From contig JAYKKT010000089.1 of the NCBI GenBank assembly GCA_036023115.1, forward strand, positions 6,705,501 through 6,769,500: 64,000 nt of DNA. Reading direction: 5' to 3'. The DNA is from Brasenia schreberi. Its lineage: Eukaryota > Streptophyta > Magnoliopsida > Nymphaeales > Cabombaceae. Positions 11,022 to 22,300 of the stretch are shown in pieces. Within the stretch, counting starts at the first letter, position 1. Every line of letters starts with the position of its first letter. Below the pieces are notes generated by a model. That model made no database searches and was not told where the DNA came from. It was given only the letters and a program-made list of their open reading frames with translations. The translations under genes were made by a program, and so were the position numbers.

Positions 11022-11747
11022 CTGAAACATAGCCATGAAACACTTGTTAATGCAAAGATGGCTCTTGCAGTTCCTAGTTGAACTATGCCTTTCTTAATTT
11101 GTCAAATAGTATTCTTGCTTACATGTTACTGTGATTCACCCGAATTCCCAACTATAATTAACAAAATTACGCTTGAAACACAGTTTTATCCTTTGGAAAA
11201 ACTATTCACAAAATTCAGTCCTGTAATACATGTATCCTCAATTTGGATTTCAAGGGGGAAAACTATTCAAACCTGTCATTTTTTTATCTTGATTTTTAAT
11301 GCATGAACTTCAATCATGTATTAAGCGACAAAGTACAGTTGTGAATGCTCAAGAAGATTGAACTCTAACGAAAATAAAATACAATACAGCGAACTTTTGT
11401 CAAAAGTGTTGTGCTTGGAATGCCTAAAACCTCAAAATCGATTGTTAATAATTCTTTCTGATATACAAATTACATTGTATGAGCTTGAAACTCGAATCAT
11501 ATTAAATTTAGATCCTTATAATAATTACATTTATTTTAACCAAAACATAGGTCATAGAAATCGTATCATATAGTTACTTTTAGCAAAACATAGAAATCGT
11601 ATCATATAGTTACTTTTATCAAAAACTTACTCCCTGTTGTCTTCTTTTTTCTCGACTGTAGGACCGAACACGAGCGGACAGGACTCAATGGAGGTTGTTG
11701 GTGTTTTTATTTTTCAACTCACGACTTTCGGCTTGCTAACTTGTATT
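11022..11747. other. Intergenic, nothing recognised
   Basis: A short direct repeat GAAATCGTATCATATAGTTACTTTT occurs twice (about 11557-11581 and 11591-11615). No exon is supported. Confidence 0.35.
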
Positions 11748-13465
11748 TTGAAGTCTAGGAATCATGGGATGAACCCTAATTGAATTCCAGGATGGCACTA
11801 ACTCAGGTCTATCAGAAGATGACAAAAATAAAAGGTTAGGCGGTTTTCTCAAATATGCCAAGTCCAGCTGCATTCTTGGAATTATGATGATTCTTTAGGT
11901 ACCATTCATACCAATCTGCAAATGCTGGGCAGATCTCTCATTATTGCTATTTCTTCGTGTGTGTTTTAGAAAATTTCCTACAAGATATTTCTGAGATTTA
12001 TATAAAGTTCCAAGATCCCTTTCTTTAAATATTTGCCAAACACAAGAATCATTGTCAACACGAGACTCAATTAAGATTCATTGTTTATAAGAAGTGGAAT
12101 AAATGGCAATGACAGCATTGATCATGCCATTCAAAAATAAGTTGGTTGTCGACCACACCCATTATTGAAGTAAAGGTTTGTTTAATGATGCCCTTATATC
12201 AGGGAAAAGAGTGCAGTCCTAGGGTGTTTCAGAAGGAGACAGAGTTCTCCCGACCAGGACTTTCACTCAAAAGAGCCTTCAAGTTGTTTAAGAGTCGCAA
12301 CTCAGGGCATGTATTCTGGTAGAGGTCTGCCATGTTAATAAAGAAGGATGTACAAGGAGGTCAAGAATTCAATCGCAGAGTGAGCAACAAGGTGTTTATT
12401 CGTCAAGCAGTTCTACTTGCCGATTCCTGAAAAGCAAAAGAAAACTGAAACATGTTAAAATTCATGAGTCCGTACACTCTTCTTTGATAAATAAGCTAAA
12501 TTTTACATTATTAAGCACCAAGGATATTAAGAAAGAACATCACAATATTTACATAACACTATTTATACTCATAAAATTTCTGCATTTATGTCAAAAAGAA
12601 GAAAACGATATCACCTCTCAAACAACTTTATAAAGGACACTTGGATCTCTTCACTCCAAACAAGCCCCAAAAAATTGCAGAAGGTACAAAAGAGCTATAA
12701 ATTCTTCTGCAGGTCCTTATGATCATAACTCAATATCCACATCTCTGTTCATAAGTTAACCTGCCATCAGCTCCTACGAAACTAACAATAAATTGGAAAC
12801 GTTTCAGAAGGATACCTGACATTTAGGCATACCTAAAAAATGTAGTTAACGCATTCTTTTTTCAAAATATGAAGTGCGAAATGTATCAGTAGCTTATCTA
12901 AACAAATACTACAAATTTAACTTGCTCATCTAAAAAATTAGCATATCTGTTAACATATAGGTGCCTTTAAATTCTTCACGACACTGGTGGACTTCGTCCA
13001 TCTTAATTTGGTAAAACACTCCCATTCCAACAAGAATCGGCTCTAACCATGTAGGCCTTAAGAATACAGATGTCGACGACAATCGACTCTAACCATATCT
13101 GGGAGAAATAATGAAGAAAATAACATGGACAAATCACATATTATCTTGTTTAAGCAAGCAGGGCATTAGCCACTTAACCTGGCTTCGGAGGGCTCACTAT
13201 AAACGAAAAAGAAAAACTAAACATATGTTAGATGTAAAGAATCAGGTGAGTAAGAAGGAAAATTATCATTATCTTCTAAACAAAGTGAAGACAAGATTGG
13301 AAGGAGACGTTACTACTTATTTTAAGCATGAGGGAGGGTTACCTTACAAAGTCGATCCTGACGTTAATTGGGGTTTATTCAAAATGAGGAGGGAGGAGAG
13401 AAGGGGACTTTTGGGCGCGTTTGATAACACACCCCGGCCAACCTATGGACGAGTTGCTTTTTAGG
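11748..13465. repeat. Repeat block A (inverse of blocks C and B)
   Basis: The reverse complement of 35097-36072 (block C) matches 11748-13103, and the reverse complement of 29700-30050 (block B) matches 13107-13465, with the two halves adjoining at 13103-13107. Matching phrases include TTGAAGTCTAGGAATCATGG with GATGAACCCTAATT, CTAGGGTGTTTCAGAAGGAG, GGTGGACTTCGTCCATCTTA and GCGTTTGATAACACACC. Relative to C, block A carries an extra segment of roughly 360 bp (about 11782-12140), either inserted here or lost from C. The open frame 13111-13464 lies entirely in the B-like half; B has stops and indels in it, so I do not call it coding. Confidence 0.85.
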
Positions 13466-14640
13466 TATAAAAGCACAACCTTCAGAAGAATCGATTTTCT
13501 TTGTTTTTTATTGTATATTTATCTTTTTTTAAAGTATATTTACGGGTTTTATGATTGCAAAAAAGTAACAAGGGTTCAAAACGAATGAAATACTGATTGT
13601 CGCAGTAAAGAAAAAAAATGTGAAAATTGAATGCAAAGAACAGAAAAATACTGAGATCAATTTTGGTATTTTAAAAAATATAAGTGTATGAATAGTTAAA
13701 AAAGTGTGGGATTAAAGGAAAAAACATTAACACCCGAAATTTTCATGTCATGAAAAGCATCGATCTAAGCAGACTTTTCCTTTTCTTTAATGGAGTCCGA
13801 GGACTATGCACCCCGAAATCGAGCTCCGTGCCAGCAGTTAGTGAGTCAGAGACCCCTGGTAGTTGACCTAGCGTTCACCCTACACGGCAAAAATGGTTGG
13901 AGAACGTTATCTGATCGACCCAATATCGCTTATGGAACCCAAAAGTTAGACAAGAGCCCCCCTTGATCAAATGATCTAGAAGCACCGGACAATGAGGGAA
14001 AGATAACTATATATACTTTAAAAGAAGATCAAGCTTCCCAAGAAGAAAAATAAAGTTGAATTGACAATTCCTATTGAAGAAACTTCCCTTTGGTTTAGCA
14101 GTATCTCAAATCTTCTTTCTGTTTTCTTCTTCAGGAAAGTATTCAACGAGCTTTACCGAGCTTCACTTTGTGAACGCTTTAAAGCACAGGAAAGCTTTCA
14201 CGAGTTCAACTATAGTACTTCAGTTAGCAAGTGTGTTGATCTTCATAAGAGAACCTATCAATGATGCCGTTGAGTTGAACTTCTTGTAGATGGCACGATT
14301 CTTGAGTAGATTGGTACTTTAGAGGTCAAATTTAATATCCTGAAAAAAAAGTTAAGATAGCGCTATTTTTTGAGACATGATAAACACTAACTTTTAGGTT
14401 TATTCACTAACCGAATGCAATGAATCCAACAAACACCTTTAGAATACAGTGAAGACCCTCAATTTATCTTTCACGAACACAAATGAGTATATATGCAAAC
14501 CCAATTAATACTAGGATTGAACTTGCAAACTCTCTTGAAAAACTAAGTAGGAAAGGTCTCACATAATGAGAGAAAAGTTAAAGTTAGGATGAATCTTGTT
14601 TACAATACCACTATATATAGATATAGTGAAAATGTAACTC
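13466..14640. other. Intergenic, nothing recognised
   Basis: AT-rich with one GC-richer stretch at 13780-13990 that shows no recognisable reading. Short open frames at 14061-14289 overlap each other in different frames and have no motif. Confidence 0.3.
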
Positions 14641-15050
14641 GTGATACATTATTAATCGGTATAATTGACACTATGAAGGTGACTCTTAATGTAATAATAT
14701 GGATGCTAAATGCTCAAGAGTTATATCCACTTCATGTACTACTAATGAGTACAAGTGGGTCTTAATGTCAAAAATATGATTAAAATTTTTTCAAGAGTTA
14801 CAATCATTACATGTGTTATTAATAAGCACAATTATCACTTAAGAAAGTGGTTCTTAATGCCACAACATGACTGAAAATTTATTTAGAGTTACAGCCACTA
14901 AATGTGCCACTAATGGGCATAATTATCACTTAAAAAAGTAGCTATTAATGTTATAAACATGACTGAAAATGCTAATAAGTTTTAGCCACTATATGTGCTA
15001 CTAATGGATATAATTATCACTTAAGTGGTTATTAATATCACAAACATTGC
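14641..15050. repeat. Minisatellite, about five units of 72-91 bp
   Basis: Units start near 14641, 14720, 14797, 14888 and 14979. Units 3 and 4 are 91 bp. Each unit carries variants of GTTACAGCCACTAAATGTG, CTACTAATGGGCATAATTAT, CACTTAAGAAAGTGG and TTAATGTCACAAACATGACT. Units 1, 2 and 5 are shorter through internal deletions. The similarity falls toward the left, as expected of an old array growing at one side. Confidence 0.85.
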
Positions 15051-15517
15051 TACATCCATAACCTTCTCCAAATATATATTTTGATATTTTAAAAATGACC
15101 CAACAAAATCTGCTTTACTACAGTAGCTTTTTTGCAGATAAGATGTCGACTTAAGAATCCAAATCAGTAGTGATGAACAAGCTTTCTTCCTAAATCCGGA
15201 TTTGCGATGCAATACCCCATCCAGTGATAGATCTTTGGGGGGAGGAGCGCAACGTTTTACTGCCATGTCAATTTTTCTGAATAGGGTATACAATTTTACT
15301 GTTTATAACAGATCTATTATTTTGCACAGACTTCAATGGTGTTATTCTCGCAGCTCCCAATTGTCAAACACCAACGTTTTTTCATAGAAAAATAGGCCTT
15401 AGTTATTCTTTCTTAGGATGGACTTAATTAAACTTAAAATTGAACAAGGCTCATCTTCTGTAGACAGACATCACAATCCACCTCTTCATTTATGTCTCAA
15501 GGGTACAATAAACATTA

Positions 15518-15658
15518 CAGTAGAAACTAAACTACAAGCAAGAATCCCAGGGAAGAACACCTGTGAGACCTTTTCTGAGGTTTCAATCCAGTAGAAACTA
15601 AACTACAAGCAAGAATCCCATGGAAAAACACCTGTGAAACCTTTTCTGAGGTTTCACA
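15518..15658. repeat. Tandem duplication, 2 x 71 bp
   Basis: The unit CAGTAGAAACTAAACTACAA through GAGGTTTCA occurs at 15518-15588 and 15589-15658 with about five differences. It lies about 100 bp past the stop codon of the kinase gene, so probably in its 3' untranslated region or just beyond. Confidence 0.93.
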
Positions 15659-17050
15659 GCAAACATAAGTTCAAGTTTTATGAAGGCGTGCCCTAATTTA
15701 GGAAACCGAACAAGTGACTAGGCACTTGTCTAGCACTAAACAAGCCTGGATTACCTTGGAGGTGGATTAATTGATGTCATGCCAGCTGCATATAAACCGG
15801 TTGAAATCTCGGACGATTGCGTTCCTTGCAACAATGGAACTTCAAACTTCATGGCCTCCCTCAAAGAAGTCACAATCCCTGTCATTCTGGGTCTCTTGCT
15901 TGAGTCCTCCTCAGTGGCAAGATTTGCAATTTCAGCAACTTCCCATATGGAGTTCACATTGTAGTAAAAACCTTTCAGCTGAGGATCGATTATGCTTTCC
16001 ATTTCCCCTTTCAAAAGCTTGGGCCTGACCCAATGGGTGAGAAGAACGCAGCGTTCTTTTCCCTCTCTAATTACTGCAGGTTTTCCAGTTATGAGTTGGA
16101 AAAGAACTACACCGAAACTGTATACATCGCTGCTTTTAGTGAGCATTTGAGTACTGTAGTACCTGTGAAAATTTTAACAAGGAATCAAGTAACTCACTAA
16201 ACCGTTCTCAAACATGAATAAGTAATTCATATTGGTATAAATATTGCACGGTTACTGCTGGGATTATGACAAATTGACTAGTAACCAAATCAACAGAAAT
16301 TGTTGGTGGTGATTCAATGCTTTTGACATGAAGTGCCACACTGTTTGCACGATGGAGGACTTATTTAGTTTGAGCTCCCACTGCTGTTGTTGGTCCTATT
16401 TTTGCTATAAAGCTTCATTGAATCTTTGAAGCACGCGCTCATACGATCCCAGTCTAAGGGCATCAGGATATTTGTGAGTTTCGTGAGTGTGTGTGTATGT
16501 TGAAAACTAGAACTAATCTACTTCTTATATGTATGTAGAATGGCTACTATTTACAGAATGCAAGCATATTTGTTATTCTGACATTCTTAATCTAAATTAT
16601 GACCTTCAAGCAATCCAATATCCAAGAAAGGGTAGAAGTTTGATGAATAAATTGATTAGCACCATTGATATCGGAGAATTATAGAGAGCTCATACTCGGG
16701 ATCTATGTAACCTGCTGTGCCTGCAACTTTTGTTTCTTCATAATACGTAAAGTCATCAGGATTTCCTTTTCTAGACACACCAAAATCTGCTATTTTTGCT
16801 TCAAGAGTTTTATCTAAAAGAATATTTGCTGGTTTGACATCCCTGTGAACGATTGCAGGTGTGCAATGATCATGCAGATATTCCAGACCTGCAATCGGAA
16901 ACAATCTCAGTCGAAATTAGTTGAGAGAGATAAATCCATGTTAATACAGCTCTCATCCAAACAAACTTCAGGCGTCCGAACCTTTTGCAGCACCTAGTGC
17001 TATTTGAAGTCGTCTTTGCCAGGTCATAGCTCCATTTGTTTGTGCTCTCC

Positions 17051-17911
17051 CTGAAAAAATAGTGTTATCAGCTTAGACCATTGCATTGTCGACAAATCTT
17101 TCTGTGACCGTGAAAATTAATTTGGAAGATTGATGGTAGTATTTCATTAAGATATTAACCCGCAAAGCAAAAATTACCGTCGAATGATCTCTATAGCATC
17201 TGATCTTGTGCGAAAACAAGAATCTTCAGTATTCCTTGCCAATATAACCACGGCAAGACAAATTTTGGGCTCATAGATTGCATGAATAGGGTTAAACATG
17301 GTGTGATACCTGGCTCTGGTCGATGATTATTTTTTGGCAAAACAACGGTGACTGCTCTCGATGTTTGATCCAAAGTAGAGAAGAACGAGCTTTTTTGGGT
17401 TCCAACGGGCTCGAAATCGACCGAAGATGAAGAAATCCGGCGATGCACAACCGGTTTCTTCCCTTTCTCCGTTTCTTCTTGAGGATAAAATTTTATATTA
17501 TATTTTTATTTAAAATATATATATTTTACAATATTTTATATTATTAAATTAAAAGCTTTTATATATGTAGTTATATTTATATAATATATATACATATAAA
17601 TATATATTTTCTGGGATGGATCAAAATGGGTATCCATGAAGTGGATCCAAGTTACCATTCCTACCTACAGACGACATGGTTCTAGTTCAGATCTGAATGC
17701 AGGTCCATATCTAAGTTAAGTTCCACACGTGCTTTGTTAAACGATGGATTCAGATTTTTTAAGGGGATCAAATGGAGCCAAACATTGTTATCTGAAGACC
17801 ATATCTACATCCAACTTAGTAAGCACTCTATTGTAATAACATGAATGCCACCCTTTGGCAACACGAGCTTTATGTACCACCTAGCTTGCTCAGGTGTGTA
17901 TAGTGTGTTAC
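17051..17911. other. RLK intron with insertion-like segment
   Basis: Larger than the neighbouring introns. The minus strand 17191-17448 has an open reading (RRISSSSVDFEPVGTQKSSF) that does not fit the kinase and is not recognised; 17490-17610 is nearly pure AT. It is probably a foreign insertion, but no ends were found. Confidence 0.35.
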
Positions 17912-18165
17912 CTTTGAGTTTATCCGAGAGGCTTCCACATTCCATGTACTCATATACCAGGACCCGTTTATCCCCTTCTTCACAATACCCAACCAAGGAA
18001 ACCAAATTTCTGTGATGAATCTTCGTCAAAATCTCAATCTGCAAAAGATGGTCTCCACACCAAGTTATTCCATTTCAATCAAGCGATAGACACACAGATA
18101 CACCATAGACACAAATCTCAACCTGCAAAAGATGTATTTCAAGTAATATATAGACACATTTACCG

Positions 18166-18324
<159 letters not shown>

Positions 18325-18389
18325 CTGTTAGGCATCTGTCTGATATAACGTTAAACAACCTCTGAGTTGGAACATTTCACGCAAATTAC

Positions 18390-18822
18390 CTCTGCGATCA
18401 AATGTTTGCTTTGTAGAGATGAATCGTTCAGTATTTTTACGGCCACCGGCGAGTTACCTTTATGGCAGCCATAAAAACAGATGAAGAACCCCCGTCCCCA
18501 ATACGCTTCTCAAAGCCGTTGGTCATTGCCACAATGTCACCGTAGCTAAATCTTAAGGTACTCCAATGTGTTGTTGGGGCTGCCTCAGTCATTTTTGCTG
18601 TTTGATGTTCCTGCCACTTACTTGCATATCCAGTTTCAACGTCGCTGGGTGGAGTAAAACGGTAATGAACTGCTGCAGTGGAAGAACCCATCAAGGGTGT
18701 AGCCGGCGTTGAATCGCTAACTTCCGTTGGGTTGGTACAAACATCTGCAGCTGCAGTGGAAGAACCCATCAAGGTTCTAGCCAGCGTTGATCCGCTAGCT
18801 TCCGGTGGGTTGCTACAAACAC
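18390..18822 (-). pseudogene. RLK juxtamembrane/kinase-I exon with 1-bp deletion
   Basis: The exon begins GVCSNPPEASGSTLART and contains a 26-residue tandem repeat; each copy ends LMGSSTAA (DNA copies at about 18671-18748 and 18750-18822 on the plus strand). It then gives LRFSYGDIVAMTNGFEKRIG and DGGSSSVF before the frame slips. Its 433 bp, with phase-1 entry and phase-0 exit, should be a multiple of three plus two; it is one base short. NSPVAVKILNDSSLQSKHLI reads in the shifted frame and joins EIEILTK correctly. Confidence 0.8.
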
Positions 18823-18911
18823 CTGCATTTCGAGAGAACAATATGACGGTAATCTCTCATTTAGCGATGCTCGTTTCTAATTGTCAGATGCGGTAAAGAA
18901 ATCTCACAAAC

Positions 18912-19016
18912 CTTCTGTTGCTTTCTTCCTCTCTTGTTGCCTTTTACACAGCACGAGGAATCCACCCGATATGCAGACGATGGTAATAGATACAATGGCC
19001 CACGCCCAAGATGGAA
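18912..19016 (-). CDS. Transmembrane exon of the receptor kinase
   Basis: Minus strand, 105 bp. It reads VPSWAWAIVSITIVCISGGF then LVLCKRQQERKKATE: one hydrophobic helix of about 20 residues followed by a basic stop-transfer sequence. Entry phase matches the donor of both proline-rich exons (TCA CAA G). Confidence 0.75.
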
Positions 19017-20023
19017 CTGCACTCGGCCAAGCAATGAAACGTCATATATGTAAATATATGCAAGAATAATGTCATTTCGGGTCGTGTAGTGTAAAAGTGG
19101 CGACACACCCCCTAGAAATCGGCACCATTCACGCCGTCTGTGTCAAACTCTAGCATCTTGTCAGAGAGCTCGAGACTCTGCCATTTGCGTTATGTTTTCT
19201 TTGAGAGAGATTTGTGGCTTTGTGGTTGCTTTAATTTTCAGAGAAACTTTTCTTGGGAAGTTAAAAAATATATATAAAGAAAATTGAAGGATACAAACCA
19301 TCTTTAAACAAACTTGGTTTAAATTAATCTCCTTGGATCAAAAGTCAGGAGTAATTGAGATTGAAAATAAAAAGTACTTACCCAATAATAAATTGTACAC
19401 AGTACACATTTTTTTTTCACCTATACTTTTTACTTTTATCTCCTCCATTGATTTTAGTTGGTATGAATGTAATTTCAAAATTTTTAAAGTAAAAAAATGT
19501 TTTTATTATACTCATATCACCTAAAAGGAATGGACGAACAATATGATCACAAACCAGTCTCTTTCTATATATACATACATGGAGAGAGAATTGAAACTCA
19601 TGCGTTATTCAAGTTTCCAATTTTTTCAGAAACGAAAGAGAAAATAACAAGTTAATCTATACATTAGCAAATGTTGAAGGCCCGGCTTTATGTTTGTCAT
19701 ATAATTACGACATACTTTTGTATAAGGATACATTTATATGTATACAACTTATTCAACAATTTTCAGTTTATTCATCATGTATGTGATTAATATCGTACAC
19801 TATAACTGATATATGGGCACCTTAAACGATGAACTATGGTATGGAACAGAGCCAAAAAAAACCAATGGTATGCTTTAGAAGATAGAACCGGCCCAAACCT
19901 AATCATGAACACCCCAAATTATGGGCCAATTCTTCGAAATGTGCTGTGCATCTAGAAGGCCTATATAAGAATCTCAAATAAACAATAAGAAGCTTACAAC
20001 TTTGAGGGTACAATAGGGTGTAC

Positions 20024-20426
20024 CTTGTGAAGGTGCTGAATCTGGGGGAGCCGAAAGGGATGAAAATGTCTTACGCGATGGTAGTGGTGGAGATCCAAGA
20101 TCAGTTGGCTCGGATGATGGTGACTCTTGTGCTCCATTGGAGGGCAATGGTGGCAGTGAGTCTCCATTGGAGGGCGGCGAGTATGGAGATCAAATTTCAC
20201 GAGGAGGTTGCAGTGACTCCTCGAGTTGCAGCCGGTACAAATTAGGAAATCGGGCTGAGCCGTAGGGTGGCTTCGAGTATGGTTCGGGAGGTAGCGATAT
20301 GTATGAGCCATCGGGTGGCGGCGTGTATGGATTGGGAGGTGGCGATATGTGTGAGCTAGGGTGGAGGCCAGTATGAATCCGGAGGTGGCAATAGGTCTAA
20401 GGCATCCGGTGTCGGTGAAGGAGAAC
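20024..20426 (-). pseudogene. Proline-rich ectodomain exon, decayed copy
   Basis: Paralogue of 20984-21214, longer (403 bp, not a multiple of three). The proline frame reads GSPSPTPDALDLLPPPDSYW then PPP-stop; after a shift SHISPPPNPYTPPPDGSYIS, PPREI-stop, and SPYSPPSNGDSLPPLPSNG to SAPPDSAPSQ. Acceptor CAG and donor GTAC are both kept. Confidence 0.6.
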
Positions 20427-20983
20427 CTGGTAATGTGACATATGACCCTCACCATTATTAACTTTTACCACGATAATCTATCGCCAAGATAGGCATCAGG
20501 CAATTCGATGTTTTGGGTCTTTTGCAAGCAAGGAAACAAAATACGAAATGTGTATGCCCATCAAATTAAAGGCTGTGAAACAAGTACGACCATACAAGTG
20601 CATATATATATATATATACGTCAATTAAGAAGGACTTGACTGGTAAGTAGTCCGTCTTGATACCGCAAGACAAGGCGCATCCATCTGCATCCCACAGCAT
20701 TTTGCATGAAGTTTGGAAAAGGAATTATTTTATTGCAAGAAAAGAGCCAAAACAGAATCAATGGTGTGGTTTGATTTAGTTTATAACGGTTTGGTTTGAT
20801 TCTCCAAATTTGTAAAACGATTTTATTGGTTTGGCTCAATATCTTGCTTAGAATTGAACCAAACCTGACATGAACATCCGCAGTTGTGGGCTTCTTGGAA
20901 GTGCGCTGTGCATCTGTGAGGCTAACAAAAGCATCTTAATAAAGAATAAGAAGCTTACGCTTGGAGGGTTAATGGGGGCGTAC

Positions 20984-21214
20984 CTTGTGAAGACATTCGA
21001 CCTCGGGGTGGTGAGTATAGAGATACGGTAGGAGGTGGCGGCTGGAATGAAGCACCACGAGGAGGTGAGTCACCCGGTGGAGGTGGCGACGGGTACGAAT
21101 CAGGAGATGGCGGCTGGAATGAAGCACCACGAGGAGGTGAGTCACCCGGTGGAGGTGGCGACGGGTACGAATCAGGAGGTGGGAGTGAGCCATCCGATGG
21201 AGTTGGAGCAGAAC
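20984..21214 (-). CDS. Proline-rich ectodomain exon, open copy
   Basis: 231 bp, in frame: GSAPTPSDGSLPPPDSYPSP then two near-identical copies of a unit containing PPPPGDSPPRGASFQPP, and PPPTVSLYSPPRGRMSSQ. It resembles extensin or PERK-type extracellular spacers, rich in SPPPP-like motifs that are usually hydroxylated and glycosylated. The internal 66-bp repeat (about 21040-21105 and 21106-21171) is a second, smaller level of duplication. Confidence 0.65.
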
Positions 21215-22198
21215 CTGGTAATATGACATTCACCATTAAGTTTTTATATACACCACGATAATCTGTCACCAGGATGGGCAACAGGCTGGTTCCATGTTTT
21301 CGGTCTTTCATGCAAGGAAATAAAATACAACAACCGTATATCCAATAAAATTTCTACATGGCTGGTTCGAAACTGGTCTGCGAGAATCGAACCCGCTGTG
21401 TTACTGGTTTCAGAATTGTACCCTTTGATTTGATTAGGGTTTGTGATTTTCGAAAATCGACTCAAAACTTAAAACAGAACTGAACATAAGTTCAACAATA
21501 GCTCAACCGTAGGAAATATTTTTTACTGATTTCGGGGTGATTCCATATCTAAAACCAGAACAGTCTCAAAACGGTCGGTTCCAAATTCCAAGTGACCCAG
21601 AACCGAAAATTGCTACTCTCCACTCTAACAAAAAGAAAAAAAATACATTCATACTGGTGCATCATACATAAGTATGTCAATTAAGAAGGATTTGACCGGT
21701 AAGTAGTCTTTCTTGATACGGCAAAACAAGCAGCGTCCATCTTCATCCCACAGCATTTTGCATGAAATTTGGAAAAAGAATTCTTTTATTTCTCTTTTCC
21801 TGCTTTATAATCAACAATTCTTTTATAATAATAGTAGTAGCAACTACTACCATACCACCCTTGTATTGCAACTTCGGTTTTCACAACCATGCCAATGAAA
21901 GAGTTTCTCCATATGTTTAGTATGATTTCGATTAGTCTAGTGTGCTAATTAAGCATTATACATACGAAACATATGTCACCACTTACCGTGAATAAGCCAT
22001 GAAAAGTTTCTCAAGGTATAAGTACGAAGAGCGAGAGCTCAATTGATTCAACCCGAAACACCAAAAGACAGGAAGATTAACAGAATTGGCTTCCCAAATC
22101 GTAGTCTTAGAGAATTGGAAAGATTTCATGGGTTCATACTTTCAATTGCGATGTAATTCCATATGCATAGACGTAAAATATATGACACTGTTATGCAC

Positions 22199-22300
22199 AG
22201 GGAGATTACCATAATAGCTTTGGCTTTCTACTGTACGCACTGACACAGCAGCTAGCAAGAGCATTAGAGCTAAGCCAACTTCAAATTGACTGACGGCCAT
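22199..22300 (-). CDS. Signal-peptide exon of the receptor kinase
   Basis: The ATG is at 22298-22300 on the minus strand. The 34 codons read MAVSQFEVGLALMLLLAAVS then VRTVESQSYYGNLP: a short polar start, a hydrophobic core rich in Leu and Ala, and a plausible cleavage near VES-QS. The exon ends at a GT donor in phase 0. No other ATG upstream fits as well. This exon is the reason for placing the gene start here, 3 kb upstream of the TM exon. Confidence 0.65.

Larger units (their letters stand above)
19850..21795. repeat. 1.05-kb tandem duplication carrying the proline-rich exon
   Basis: The left unit is about 19850-20745 and the right unit about 20830-21795, offset about 1.05 kb. Landmarks in both: GAACATCCGC/GAACACCCC then GTGCTGTGCATCT, AATAAGAAGCTTAC, TACCTTGTGAAG, CACCACGATAATCTRTC, AAGAAGGAYTTGACYGGTAA with GTAGTC, and CACAGCATTTTGCATGAA. 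The unit includes one intron-exon-intron, so the duplication added a second proline-rich exon in phase. The right copy is open; the left copy has decayed. Confidence 0.88.

Noticed and set aside
13111..13464. 117-residue open frame with a plausible start
   Set aside because: It lies in repeat block A; the copy in block B has stops and a 10-bp deletion, so the frame is not conserved.
14641..15050. CRISPR-like array
   Set aside because: The units are continuous tandem repeats without unique spacers, and the genome is a plant's.
20018..20455. Two long open frames on opposite strands
   Set aside because: Shadows of the proline-rich exon; only the proline frame shares codons with the paralogous exon.
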